Assembly: GCA_023265355.1 (NCBI GenBank)
Contig: JAHFTZ010000006.1
Location: 1-17,193 of the forward strand
Length of the DNA stretch: 17,193 nt
Direction: 5' to 3'
Origin: Terriglobus sp.
GTDB lineage: Bacteria; Acidobacteriota; Terriglobia; Terriglobales; Acidobacteriaceae
Shown: one piece after another, positions 1 through 6,027 of the stretch
Layout of the letters: every line of letters begins with the position of its first letter
How positions within the stretch are numbered: position 1 is the first letter of the stretch
Made by a program: the position numbers and the translations under genes
Notes under the pieces: generated by a model
What the model was told of the DNA's origin: nothing
The model's database searches: none
Seen by the model: only the letters and a program-made list of their open reading frames with translations

Positions 1-195
1 ACAGAAGATCCGCTTTCCATGTACCTCGCGGATATTTACACGGTCGCCGCTTCGCTTGCCGGGATCAGCGGCATCAGCGTGCCTGTTGGCGAGACGTCGT
101 AACATCTTCCCATCGGCGTCCAGGTGCTTGCGGGCCACTTCCAGGAGGCAAAGCTGCTCCGCGTCGCCCAGGCCATCGAGGACACGCAAAAATAG
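1..195 (+). pseudogene. gatA: GatA C-terminus (Asp/Glu-tRNA amidotransferase subunit A), 5'-truncated by window edge and interrupted by an in-frame stop
   Basis: Frame 1 reads [20 protein letters not shown] then [12 protein letters not shown], stop (TAA, 100-102), and continues in the same frame HLPIGVQVLAGHFQEAKLLR and VAQAIEDTQK to TAG (193-195). Both halves match the well-conserved C-terminal region of GatA, where the pattern is EDPL..Y..D..T...NLAG...ISVP.G....LP.G.Q..G..F.E...LR.A. GatA is the amidase subunit of GatCAB, which makes Gln-tRNA and Asn-tRNA by transamidation of misacylated Glu/Asp-tRNA. The catalytic Lys-Ser-Ser residues lie upstream of the window. The stop removes the LPIGVQ strand and the final helix, 31 codons including the stop position. 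No frameshift is needed; one base change such as GAA to TAA explains it. It may be a sequencing error, a real nonsense mutation or a readthrough site. Identification as GatA is firm; the status of the gene is open. Confidence 0.8.
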
Positions 196-268
196 TTTCG
201 CCAAACCCGATTTGACGCAAAGTCGCGCGCAACACCTGCAAAACTCCTGTGTTCTTACTAATGCAACA

Positions 269-276
269 AGGGAGGT
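269..276 (+). promoter_or_regulatory. Ribosome binding site of the Gly/Tyr-rich protein
   Basis: AGGGAGGT lies 5 bases before the ATG at 282. It fixes the start at 282 rather than the in-frame ATGs further upstream at 249 and 261, giving a protein that begins MQITKTMKRW and goes straight into a signal peptide. Confidence 0.75.
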
Positions 277-281
277 TTCAC

Positions 282-665
282 ATGCAGATCACGAAGACGA
301 TGAAGAGATGGATTACGGGCGCCGCCCTTGCAGCCGCGCTCTTAATCGTGGCACCGGCACCGCAAGCCAAGGCCCAGGTGGGCTTCGGGATCAGCGTTGG
401 GGCTCCCTATGTCGGCTACGGCGTTCCTTATGGATATGGCTATCCGGGCTATTACGCTCCGGGTTACTACGGCTACTATGGCCCGGCCTACTACGGCTAC
501 GGTTACGGACGTGGCTTCTATGGCGGACGTGGATACTACGGTGGCCGCGGATTTTACGGCGGACGTGGGTTCTACGGCGGTCGTGGCTACGGCGGCGGTT
601 ATGGACGTGGTGGCGGCTTCGGCGGGCGTGGAGGCGGCTTCGGACGCGGCGGCGGACGCCGGTAA
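282..665 (+). CDS. Secreted Gly/Tyr/Arg-rich low-complexity protein
   Basis: This is a 127-residue protein with a clear Sec signal peptide: MQITKTMKRW, then a hydrophobic stretch GAALAAALLIVAPAP, then QAKAQ with probable cleavage after AKA. The mature part is almost entirely Gly, Tyr, Phe and Arg. A GYGYPGYYAPGYYGYYGP-like segment is followed by four consecutive (F/Y)YGGRG hexapeptides at residues 79-102 and a GGFGGRGGG tail ending GGGRR. There are no cysteines and no catalytic motif. Such proteins are usually envelope or extracellular material, but I cannot assign a function. The gene stands alone: a strong hairpin terminator follows 40 bases after the stop, and the gene before it (gatA) ends 86 bases upstream. 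The high positive charge of the tail could suit binding to polyanions or the cell surface; that is speculation. Confidence 0.8.
   Translation: MQITKTMKRWITGAALAAALLIVAPAPQAKAQVGFGISVGAPYVGYGVPYGYGYPGYYAPGYYGYYGPAYYGYGYGRGFYGGRGYYGGRGFYGGRGFYGGRGYGGGYGRGGGFGGRGGGFGRGGGRR
516..587 (+). repeat. Four 18-bp tandem units encoding (F/Y)YGGRG
   Basis: Four in-frame 18-base units encode FYGGRG, YYGGRG, FYGGRG, FYGGRG. The units differ at synonymous positions (GGCGGACGTGG, GGTGGCCGCGG, GGCGGTCGTGG), so the peptide repeat is better kept than the DNA repeat. It is flanked by less regular Gly/Arg-rich sequence on the 3' side. Confidence 0.8.
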
Positions 666-704
666 ATGGTATCCAGACCACTCTTTCCGGAGAGTTTCTA
701 AGAC

Positions 705-739
705 GAGGCCAGGCCGTGATGCCTGGCCTCACTCTTTTT
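705..739 (+). terminator. Intrinsic terminator after the Gly/Tyr-rich gene
   Basis: A perfect 10-bp stem (GAGGCCAGGC at 705-714, GCCTGGCCTC at 721-730) with a 6-base loop is followed by ACTCTTTTT. This is a textbook rho-independent terminator on the + strand, starting 40 bases after the stop codon. Confidence 0.88.
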
Positions 740-906
740 GAAGATGAACTCAGCTACTGCTTCCACAGCCTGTTTCGCGTCCGGAAATAGCGCGGAATAA
801 ATGTGGTAGCCTCAAACTTGAAGCGGTTGGCAAGAGGCACAATGGCCCGGCCAATCTGAGAACACACGGCGCACGTCCTACAGAACAAGAGGAAGCCGCA
901 CAGCGC

Positions 907-2304
907 ATGACCACCGTCTACGACCTGATCGTTATTGGCTCTGGCCCCTCCGGGCAGAGGGCCGCTATTTATGCCGCGAAACTCGGTAAAAAAGTTGCTC
1001 TTATAGAAATGCGCGAAGTGGTCGGAGGAGCCTGTATCTCCACCGGGACCATCCCCTCCAAGACCATGCGCGAGGCCGTCCTCCACCTCTCCGGCTATAA
1101 CTACAAATCCATCTACGGTATGAACTACCGCGTGAAGGAACGCATCACGATGGCCGATCTGGCCTTCCGCGTTCAGCACGTCATCAAGACCGAGATCGAC
1201 GTGACCGAAGCCCAGCTCTCGCGCAATAACATCGAGATGCTCACCGGCACGGCCAGTTTTGTAGACGCCACCCATCTCCAGGTTACGAACTCGCGTGGTT
1301 CCACCACATACGAGGCAGCGAACATCGTGATCGCCACTGGCACAAAGCCTGCGGCCTCGGCCAAGGTGCCGATCAATGGCTCATCCATTATTAATTCCGA
1401 CCTGGTGCTCGACCTCAAGGCGCTGCCCAAGACGATGATCGTCGTCGGCGGAGGCGTGATCGGCGTTGAGTTTACCTGCATGTTCGCCGCCCTGGGTGTC
1501 CGGGTCACGCTGATCGAACGCCGCCCGCGCCTGCTCGAATTTGCCGACCAGGAGATCGTGGAAGCCCTGAGCTACCACCTCCGCGATGCACGCGTCACGA
1601 TGCGCATGAACGAGGAAGTGGAGTCCGTGGAAGAGCTGGAAGACGGCTCCGTGGTGGCGAACCTGGAATCCAAGAAGAAGATCCAGGGCGACGCTTTGCT
1701 CTATGCCGTAGGCCGCCAGGGCAATGTGGACGAGCTCAACCTCTCCGCCATCGGCGTCGATGCCGACGAGCGCGGCCGTATTCCGGTAGACAAGGATTAC
1801 CGCACCAAGGCTCCCAATGTCTTCGCCGTGGGCGATGTCATCGGCTTTCCATCCCTGGCCTCGGTCAGCATGGAGCAGGGCCGCGTGGCCGCCGCACGTG
1901 CCTTTGGAGACGAGAGCATTCTCTCAAATCCCAGCTTTTACCCGTACGGCATTTGGACGATCCCGGAGATCAGCTTCCTCGGCAAGACCGAAGAGCAGCT
2001 CACGGAAGAGGACGTGCCTTATGAGGTCGGTGTCGCGTACTACCGCGAGATCGCTCGCGGCCAGATTCGTGGAGATACGACGGGCCGCTTAAAGCTCATC
2101 TTCCACCGGGAGAACAAGTCGATTCTCGGCGTGCATATCATCGGCGAAGGCGCGAGTGAACTCCTCCATGTCGGGCAGGCAGTGATGGCCCTGGGTGGGA
2201 ATATTGATTACTTTGTCGATACGGTCTTCAACTACCCGACGCTGGCTGAGGCATACAAGGTCGCTGCGTTCAATGGGTTGAACCGGTTGAGCAAATTCGA
2301 GTAG
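907..2304 (+). CDS. sthA: Soluble pyridine nucleotide transhydrogenase (Si-specific NAD(P)+ transhydrogenase)
   Basis: The 465-residue flavoprotein belongs to the pyridine nucleotide-disulfide oxidoreductase superfamily and has the usual SthA length. It transfers hydride between NADPH and NAD+ in the cytoplasm, balancing the two cofactor pools. The FAD site is GSGPSG (residues 11-16) with E34 ending the second strand; the NAD(P) site is GGGVIG (181-186). Two signs separate SthA from dihydrolipoamide dehydrogenase or glutathione reductase. The redox loop is GGACISTGTIPSK, with C43 kept but the second cysteine replaced by T48. The C-terminal catalytic HxxPT..E is replaced by FNYPTLAEAY, as in E. 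coli SthA. Both mean it has no active disulfide. The start at 907 has only a weak, distant AGAGGA (888-893). It is the first + strand gene after the terminator at 705-739 and probably a single-gene unit. Confidence 0.92.
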   Translation: MTTVYDLIVIGSGPSGQRAAIYAAKLGKKVALIEMREVVGGACISTGTIPSKTMREAVLHLSGYNYKSIYGMNYRVKERITMADLAFRVQHVIKTEIDVTEAQLSRNNIEMLTGTASFVDATHLQVTNSRGSTTYEAANIVIATGTKPAASAKVPINGSSIINSDLVLDLKALPKTMIVVGGGVIGVEFTCMFAALGVRVTLIERRPRLLEFADQEIVEALSYHLRDARVTMRMNEEVESVEELEDGSVVANLESKKKIQGDALLYAVGRQGNVDELNLSAIGVDADERGRIPVDKDYRTKAPNVFAVGDVIGFPSLASVSMEQGRVAAARAFGDESILSNPSFYPYGIWTIPEISFLGKTEEQLTEEDVPYEVGVAYYREIARGQIRGDTTGRLKLIFHRENKSILGVHIIGEGASELLHVGQAVMALGGNIDYFVDTVFNYPTLAEAYKVAAFNGLNRLSKFE

Positions 2305-2315
2305 GTCCGGTTAAT

Positions 2316-2353
2316 AAAAGCAGATTGCTTTGCTTCGTTGCGGAATCAGAAAG
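2316..2353. repeat. REP-like intergenic element, copy A
   Basis: It begins AAAAGCAGAT 12 bases after the sthA stop. Aligned without gaps to 10069-10106 it matches at 27 of 38 positions, including the first ten and the block GCGG.AT. See the other copies at 4062-4095, 5866-5899 and 10069-10106. Its own stem (ATT...AAT) is weak, suggesting decay. Confidence 0.6.
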
Positions 2354-2381
2354 GGGGTACCCGATGTCGGGTACCCCCTTT
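2350..2381 (+). terminator. Perfect 15-bp hairpin after sthA (GGGGGTACCC family)
   Basis: AAAGGGGGTACCCGA (2350-2364) and TCGGGTACCCCCTTT (2367-2381) are exact inverted repeats with a 2-base centre. The sequence after it (CCCGTTCTTG) is only weakly T-rich, so termination is probable rather than certain. It overlaps the end of REP-like copy A by four bases. Related hairpins follow both S53 peptidase genes. Confidence 0.7.
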
Positions 2382-2449
2382 CCCGTTCTTGTGCCAACCT
2401 TGGAATAAACATGGACGTGCGGGTGTTCCATCGGTGAGGAGTTTCACCA

Positions 2450-4054
2450 ATGGCAAAACATTCTCTTAAAGGCAGCGAACGAACGGAACTTGTCGGATCT
2501 AAAAACCTCGGACAATACGATCTGAAAGAAAAGATCGAAGTGAGACTTACGCTGCGACGGCAGCACGAGGCGGAGCTACGGCAACAGGTAAACAAGCTCG
2601 AGCTTGGCGAAGAAATCCCCCCCCTGGATCGCAAGACTTTTGCCCAGTTGTATAGCACCAGTCCTGAAGATCTCAGCAAGGTACGTGCCTTTGCGTCAGA
2701 GCACGGCTTAGAAATGGTCAAAGAGAATCCTGTAGCAAGCTCCGTCATTCTGCGTGGAACCGTTGCGCAGTTGCAGGAGGTCTTTGAGGTGAAGCTCTCG
2801 CGTTACGAGCATCCCAAGGGTGGCTACTACCGCGGACGTACGGGCACCGTATACATTCCCGAGGAATTACGCGATATCGTGACAGCCGTCCTTGGCATGG
2901 ACAGCCGTCCACAGGTCCATCGGCATGGGCACGGGCACAGACGCGGGCACGCTCACTCCCATGCACAGGCCATAGCACCTTCGACAATCCCTTCAGAAGG
3001 GACAAAAGAGCAGCAGCAGCCGATTGCTTTCACTCCCCCGGACCTGGCCGCGCTCTACAATTTTCCAGAAGGCGATGGAAAAGGTCAATGCATCGGTATC
3101 GTCGAATTCGCCGACGGATATCGAGAATCGGATCTGAGTGGTTTCTTTTCCAGAATCAACGTGGCCCAGCCTACGTTCGTCACGGTAGACCTCAGAGGCG
3201 CCGGCGATCAGGCCCTGAGCCAAGCCCCGAAGCCAAACTTTGAATGCACCCTGGACCTTGAAATCTGTGGATCTTTGGCGCCAGGCGCCAAATTCGCTGT
3301 CTACTTCGCCAACAATGATGAAATGCACACGGTAGACGCGTACGTTTCTGCCATCCATGATGAGACGAATCAGCCTTCCGTTCTTTCGATCAGTTGGTCT
3401 AACTCCGAGTCGGAGTGGACAGGCCAGGCGGGAGAAACGATCAATGCCGCACTTCAGGCCGCAGCCGTGCTCGGTATCACCGTATGTGTTTCATCGGGAG
3501 ACGGCGGTTCGAGCAACGGTACAAAAGACAACGTAGACGAGGTCAACTTCATCTCCTCGAGCCCCTACGTCCTCAGTTGCGGAGGAACCCGTCTCCTGGG
3601 AACGGAGCAATCCGTCGAGAAGGAAGTGGTGTGGAATGATGGTGACCGCGCGACCGGAGGGGGAATCAGCAAATTCTTTCCGGTTCCGCCGTGGCAAAAA
3701 GGCCTCTCAGCCGCACGCACCGTTGGTCCTGCGAAAGTGCTTACCTTCCGCGGTTTGCCCGATGTTGCTGGCGACGCCTCCGGGTTTTCCGGTTACCAGA
3801 TCTTTTTCGATGGCCATCCAGAAATTGCAGCAGGCACCAGCGCCACGACACCTCTCTGGGCGGCCCTGATCGCGCGTATCAATGCTGCAAAAAATAAATC
3901 CGTAGGCTTTATCAATCCAAAACTCTACCGTAAGCCAGAGGTTTGCCACTCCGTCACAGAGGGGAACAACGGGAGCTACGCTGCTGCACCGGGATGGGAT
4001 GCTTGTACAGGTCTCGGCTCTCCCGTTGGACAAAAAATCTTCGACCTGCTCTAA
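2450..4054 (+). CDS. S53 (sedolisin/kumamolisin-type) serine-carboxyl peptidase, copy 1, with pro-domain and His-rich linker
   Basis: The 534-residue zymogen resembles kumamolisin, an acid-active serine-carboxyl endopeptidase. Pro-kumamolisin activation domain spans about residues 25-150, a linker about 151-190, and the catalytic domain from about 190 to the end. By alignment to kumamolisin from memory, E265 and D269 (ECTLD) with S464 (GTSATTP) form the Ser-Glu-Asp triad, D351 (SGDGGS) is the oxyanion aspartate, and E219 and W323 match the accessory Glu and Trp. The C-terminal calcium loop keeps D517 (PGWD) but has S501 where the first Asp ligand is expected. The linker holds seven histidines between 157 and 171. 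There is no N-terminal signal peptide, as in kumamolisin precursors. The start at 2450 has GAGGAG 8 bases upstream. Tandem paralogue lies downstream. Confidence 0.92.
   Translation: MAKHSLKGSERTELVGSKNLGQYDLKEKIEVRLTLRRQHEAELRQQVNKLELGEEIPPLDRKTFAQLYSTSPEDLSKVRAFASEHGLEMVKENPVASSVILRGTVAQLQEVFEVKLSRYEHPKGGYYRGRTGTVYIPEELRDIVTAVLGMDSRPQVHRHGHGHRRGHAHSHAQAIAPSTIPSEGTKEQQQPIAFTPPDLAALYNFPEGDGKGQCIGIVEFADGYRESDLSGFFSRINVAQPTFVTVDLRGAGDQALSQAPKPNFECTLDLEICGSLAPGAKFAVYFANNDEMHTVDAYVSAIHDETNQPSVLSISWSNSESEWTGQAGETINAALQAAAVLGITVCVSSGDGGSSNGTKDNVDEVNFISSSPYVLSCGGTRLLGTEQSVEKEVVWNDGDRATGGGISKFFPVPPWQKGLSAARTVGPAKVLTFRGLPDVAGDASGFSGYQIFFDGHPEIAAGTSATTPLWAALIARINAAKNKSVGFINPKLYRKPEVCHSVTEGNNGSYAAAPGWDACTGLGSPVGQKIFDLL
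2918..2962 (+). other. Histidine-rich linker between pro-domain and catalytic domain of S53 copy 1
   Basis: These codons give H157, H159, H161, H163, H167, H169 and H171 as alternating H-x-H spacing with Gly, Arg, Ala and Ser. Copy 2 has no counterpart; its linker is Ser/Pro/Gln-rich. The pattern resembles a metal-binding or pH-sensing segment, but no family assignment supports this. Confidence 0.7.
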
Positions 4055-4061
4055 AAGTTTT

Positions 4062-4095
4062 TGAAGCAGATCTATTCGTTCCGTACGGAATGAGC
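4062..4095. repeat. REP-like intergenic element, copy B
   Basis: TGAAGCAGATCTATTCGTTC followed by CGTACGGAATGAGC begins 8 bases after the stop of S53 copy 1. It shares AAGCAGAT, a central TTCGTTC-like portion and CGGAAT with copy A. It leads directly into the hairpin at 4097. Confidence 0.5.
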
Positions 4096-4096
4096 C

Positions 4097-4126
4097 AAGG
4101 GGGTACCCAACGATGGGTATCCCCTT
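4097..4126 (+). terminator. Hairpin terminator after S53 copy 1 (GGGGGTACCC family)
   Basis: AAGGGGGTACCCA (4097-4109) pairs with TGGGTATCCCCTT (4114-4126) over 13 bp with one G-U pair and an ACGA loop. TTGGTTTTCCCC follows. It sits 42 bases after the stop and is homologous to hairpins at 2350-2381 and 5900-5931. Confidence 0.75.
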
Positions 4127-4254
4127 TTGGTTTTCCCCTTGGCCCCTGTATGCACGCTCCGCTTCTTTTGCTAAGGCTCAGGCTTGCTTGTTGGACGAGC
4201 CATCCGGTTGCGCAAGGAGCCCGGAATAAACAAGCGGCGCATGTGTTCTTCAGG

Positions 4255-4262
4255 AAGGAGGT
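4255..4262 (+). promoter_or_regulatory. Ribosome binding site deciding the start of S53 copy 2
   Basis: AAGGAGGT lies 5 bases before the ATG at 4268. It shows that translation starts at 4268 (MAKHSL, identical to the first six residues of copy 1) and not at the in-frame ATG at 4184. Confidence 0.85.
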
Positions 4263-4267
4263 TCCAT

Positions 4268-5854
4268 ATGGCGAAGCATTCTCTCCGCGGTAGTGAACGC
4301 AGCGAATTGGCTGGTTCGAAGGTCCTTGGACAATATGATCTGAAGGAAAGAGTAGAAGTAAGGCTGGTGTTGCGCCGGCAGAACGAAAGCGATCTACAGA
4401 AGCGCGTAAGAAGACTCGAACTTGGGGAAGATCTCCCTCCATTGGATCGGCAGACCTTTGCCAACCTGTACAGCACAAGTCCAGACGATCTGGCTAAAGT
4501 ACGGCGTTTCGCCTCTGAGTACTCGCTCATGCTGGTCGAAGAAAATCCCGTGGCGAGTGCGGTCACGCTAAGTGGGACCGTAGACCAGTTGCAGAAGACG
4601 TTCGAGGTGAAGCTTGAACTTTACGAGCATCCCAAGGGCGGTCAATACCGCGGACGTGCCGGTGCCATCCATATTCCAGATGAGTTGCAGGATGTTGTGA
4701 CGGCTGTGCTTGGATTGGACTGCCGGCAGCAGGCTCACCGTTCCAATGGCCCTTCTACAGTGCAGCCCACAAAGGCTGCAAATCCACCCCAGGGATCCTC
4801 GAAGGACGAGCCACCCGCGCTCACCTTCCTGCCCCAGGAGATCGGGTCGCTCTATAACTTCCCGGCCGGTGGTGGAGAAGGCCAGTGTATTGGCCTGATC
4901 GAGATCCGTGGCGGCTATCTGGAATCGGATCTGACAGGTTTCTTTTCCGGGATCGGAGTCAAAGTACCGACGATTGTGCCCGTACGCATCAAGGGTGGTG
5001 AAAATCCTATTGCCAGCGATCCGGCAAGTGCAGACATCGAGGCTACCCTCGATATCCAAATTGCCGGAGCCCTGGCACCGGAGGCAAAGCTCGTTGTCTA
5101 TTTTGCCAAGAACGAGGATGCCCACCTGGCAAATGCAGTCGACTACGTGATTCATGACGATATAAACCGGCCCTCCGTTCTTTCGCTCAGCTGGGGGGGA
5201 TCCGAGTCAAACTGGACAGAACAGGCGAGACAGACGCTGAATCGCTCGCTGCAGGTTGCCGCCGTACTGGGTATTACCGTCTGTGTTGCGTCGGGGGACA
5301 GCGGCTCGAACAGCGGCGCAGACGGCGGGCCGGAGGACGTCAACTTTCCGGCCTCAAGCCCCTATGCTCTGGCCTGTGGAGGAACACAACTCATCGGATC
5401 GGAAACTTCGATCGAGAGCGAGGTGGCCTGGAACGATGACCCCAAAAGTGCAACAGGTGGAGGGATCAGCAGGGTCTTCGCTCTTCCACCATGGCAAGAG
5501 GGGCTTTCAGCCGCGCGCACTTCAGGCCCGTCCCGGGTACTGTCCTATCGCGGTGTGCCGGATGTGGCAGGGAATGCTTCAGCAAAATCCGGCTATGAAA
5601 TTCTGTTCGCGGGACAAAAAACTCTAGCGTCTGGTACCAGCGCCGTGGCGCCTCTCTGGGCAGCTTTGATTGCGCGGATTAATAGCAAAAAAAATAAATC
5701 CGTCGGTTTCATCCACCCCAAGCTGTATCGGCATCCACAGGTCTGCGACGATGTGACACAAGGAAACAATGGGAGCTTTGCCGCGGCTCCAGGATGGAAT
5801 GCTTGCACAGGTCTCGGCTCGCCCGATGGGCAGAAAATCTTCGATCTGCTTTAG
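4268..5854 (+). CDS. S53 (sedolisin/kumamolisin-type) serine-carboxyl peptidase, copy 2
   Basis: The 528-residue zymogen is a tandem paralogue of the gene at 2450-4054. Over the last 73 residues, counted by eye, the two match at 60 positions; over the first 50, at 35. The layout is the same: pro-domain about 25-150, linker to about 183, then the catalytic domain. Expected catalytic residues are E258 and D262 (EATLD), D344 (SGDSGS) and S458 (GTSAVAP), with accessory E212 and W316. The calcium loop keeps D495 (CDDVTQGNN) but has N511 in place of the last Asp (PGWN), the opposite change from copy 1. It lacks the His-rich linker and a signal peptide. The start is set by a strong AAGGAGGT and by identity to MAKHSL of copy 1. 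The gap to copy 1 is 213 bases with a terminator, so the genes are probably transcribed separately. Confidence 0.92.
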   Translation: MAKHSLRGSERSELAGSKVLGQYDLKERVEVRLVLRRQNESDLQKRVRRLELGEDLPPLDRQTFANLYSTSPDDLAKVRRFASEYSLMLVEENPVASAVTLSGTVDQLQKTFEVKLELYEHPKGGQYRGRAGAIHIPDELQDVVTAVLGLDCRQQAHRSNGPSTVQPTKAANPPQGSSKDEPPALTFLPQEIGSLYNFPAGGGEGQCIGLIEIRGGYLESDLTGFFSGIGVKVPTIVPVRIKGGENPIASDPASADIEATLDIQIAGALAPEAKLVVYFAKNEDAHLANAVDYVIHDDINRPSVLSLSWGGSESNWTEQARQTLNRSLQVAAVLGITVCVASGDSGSNSGADGGPEDVNFPASSPYALACGGTQLIGSETSIESEVAWNDDPKSATGGGISRVFALPPWQEGLSAARTSGPSRVLSYRGVPDVAGNASAKSGYEILFAGQKTLASGTSAVAPLWAALIARINSKKNKSVGFIHPKLYRHPQVCDDVTQGNNGSFAAAPGWNACTGLGSPDGQKIFDLL

Positions 5855-5865
5855 AACTTTTTTGG

Positions 5866-5899
5866 AAAGCAGACCCATTCGTTCCGCCACAAATGAGCC
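5866..5899. repeat. REP-like intergenic element, copy C (degenerate)
   Basis: AAAGCAGACCCATTCGTTCC, then GCCACAAATGAGCC, starts just after the stop of S53 copy 2. It aligns to copy B (GCAGA, ATTCGTTCCG, AATGAGCCA), but its palindromic half CGGAAT has decayed. It leads into the hairpin at 5900. Confidence 0.45.
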
Positions 5900-5931
5900 A
5901 AAGGGGGTACCCAGTGATGGGTGCCCACTTT
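5900..5931 (+). terminator. Hairpin after S53 copy 2 (GGGGGTACCC family)
   Basis: AAAGGGGGTACCCA (5900-5913) pairs with TGGGTGCCCACTTT (5918-5931) with one mismatch, one G-U pair and a GTGA loop. GACTTTTCCCC follows. It lies between convergent genes (S53 copy 2 and der) and is the only terminator-like structure seen in the 173-base gap. Confidence 0.65.
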
Positions 5932-6027
5932 GACTTTTCCCCACGAGCCCGTGGTCTGCGCATGCTCCGCAAGACTCCAGCTTCCGCGTGAGCTGCGACC
6001 ATGGGCACGACAGTTTCTTCGGTATTT

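Noticed and set aside
97..105. Programmed recoding (selenocysteine or pyrrolysine) at the gatA stop
   Set aside because: The codon is TAA, not TGA or TAG, and no recoding hairpin is evident just after it; an error or nonsense mutation is simpler.
212..240. Promoter for the Gly/Tyr-rich gene (TTGACG at 212-217)
   Set aside because: The -35-like box is good, but nothing resembling a -10 box lies at 16-18 bases from it.
516..587. Possible CRISPR-like or minisatellite array
   Set aside because: The 18-base units are contiguous without spacers and are in-frame coding repeats of a Gly-rich protein.
754..1275. 173-codon frame on the - strand opposite the start of sthA
   Set aside because: It overlaps a well-supported sthA frame and has no recognisable domain.
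4184..4267. Upstream extension of S53 copy 2 to the ATG at 4184
   Set aside because: A strong AAGGAGGT precedes the ATG at 4268, and the MAKHSL start matches copy 1; the 28 extra residues have no counterpart there.
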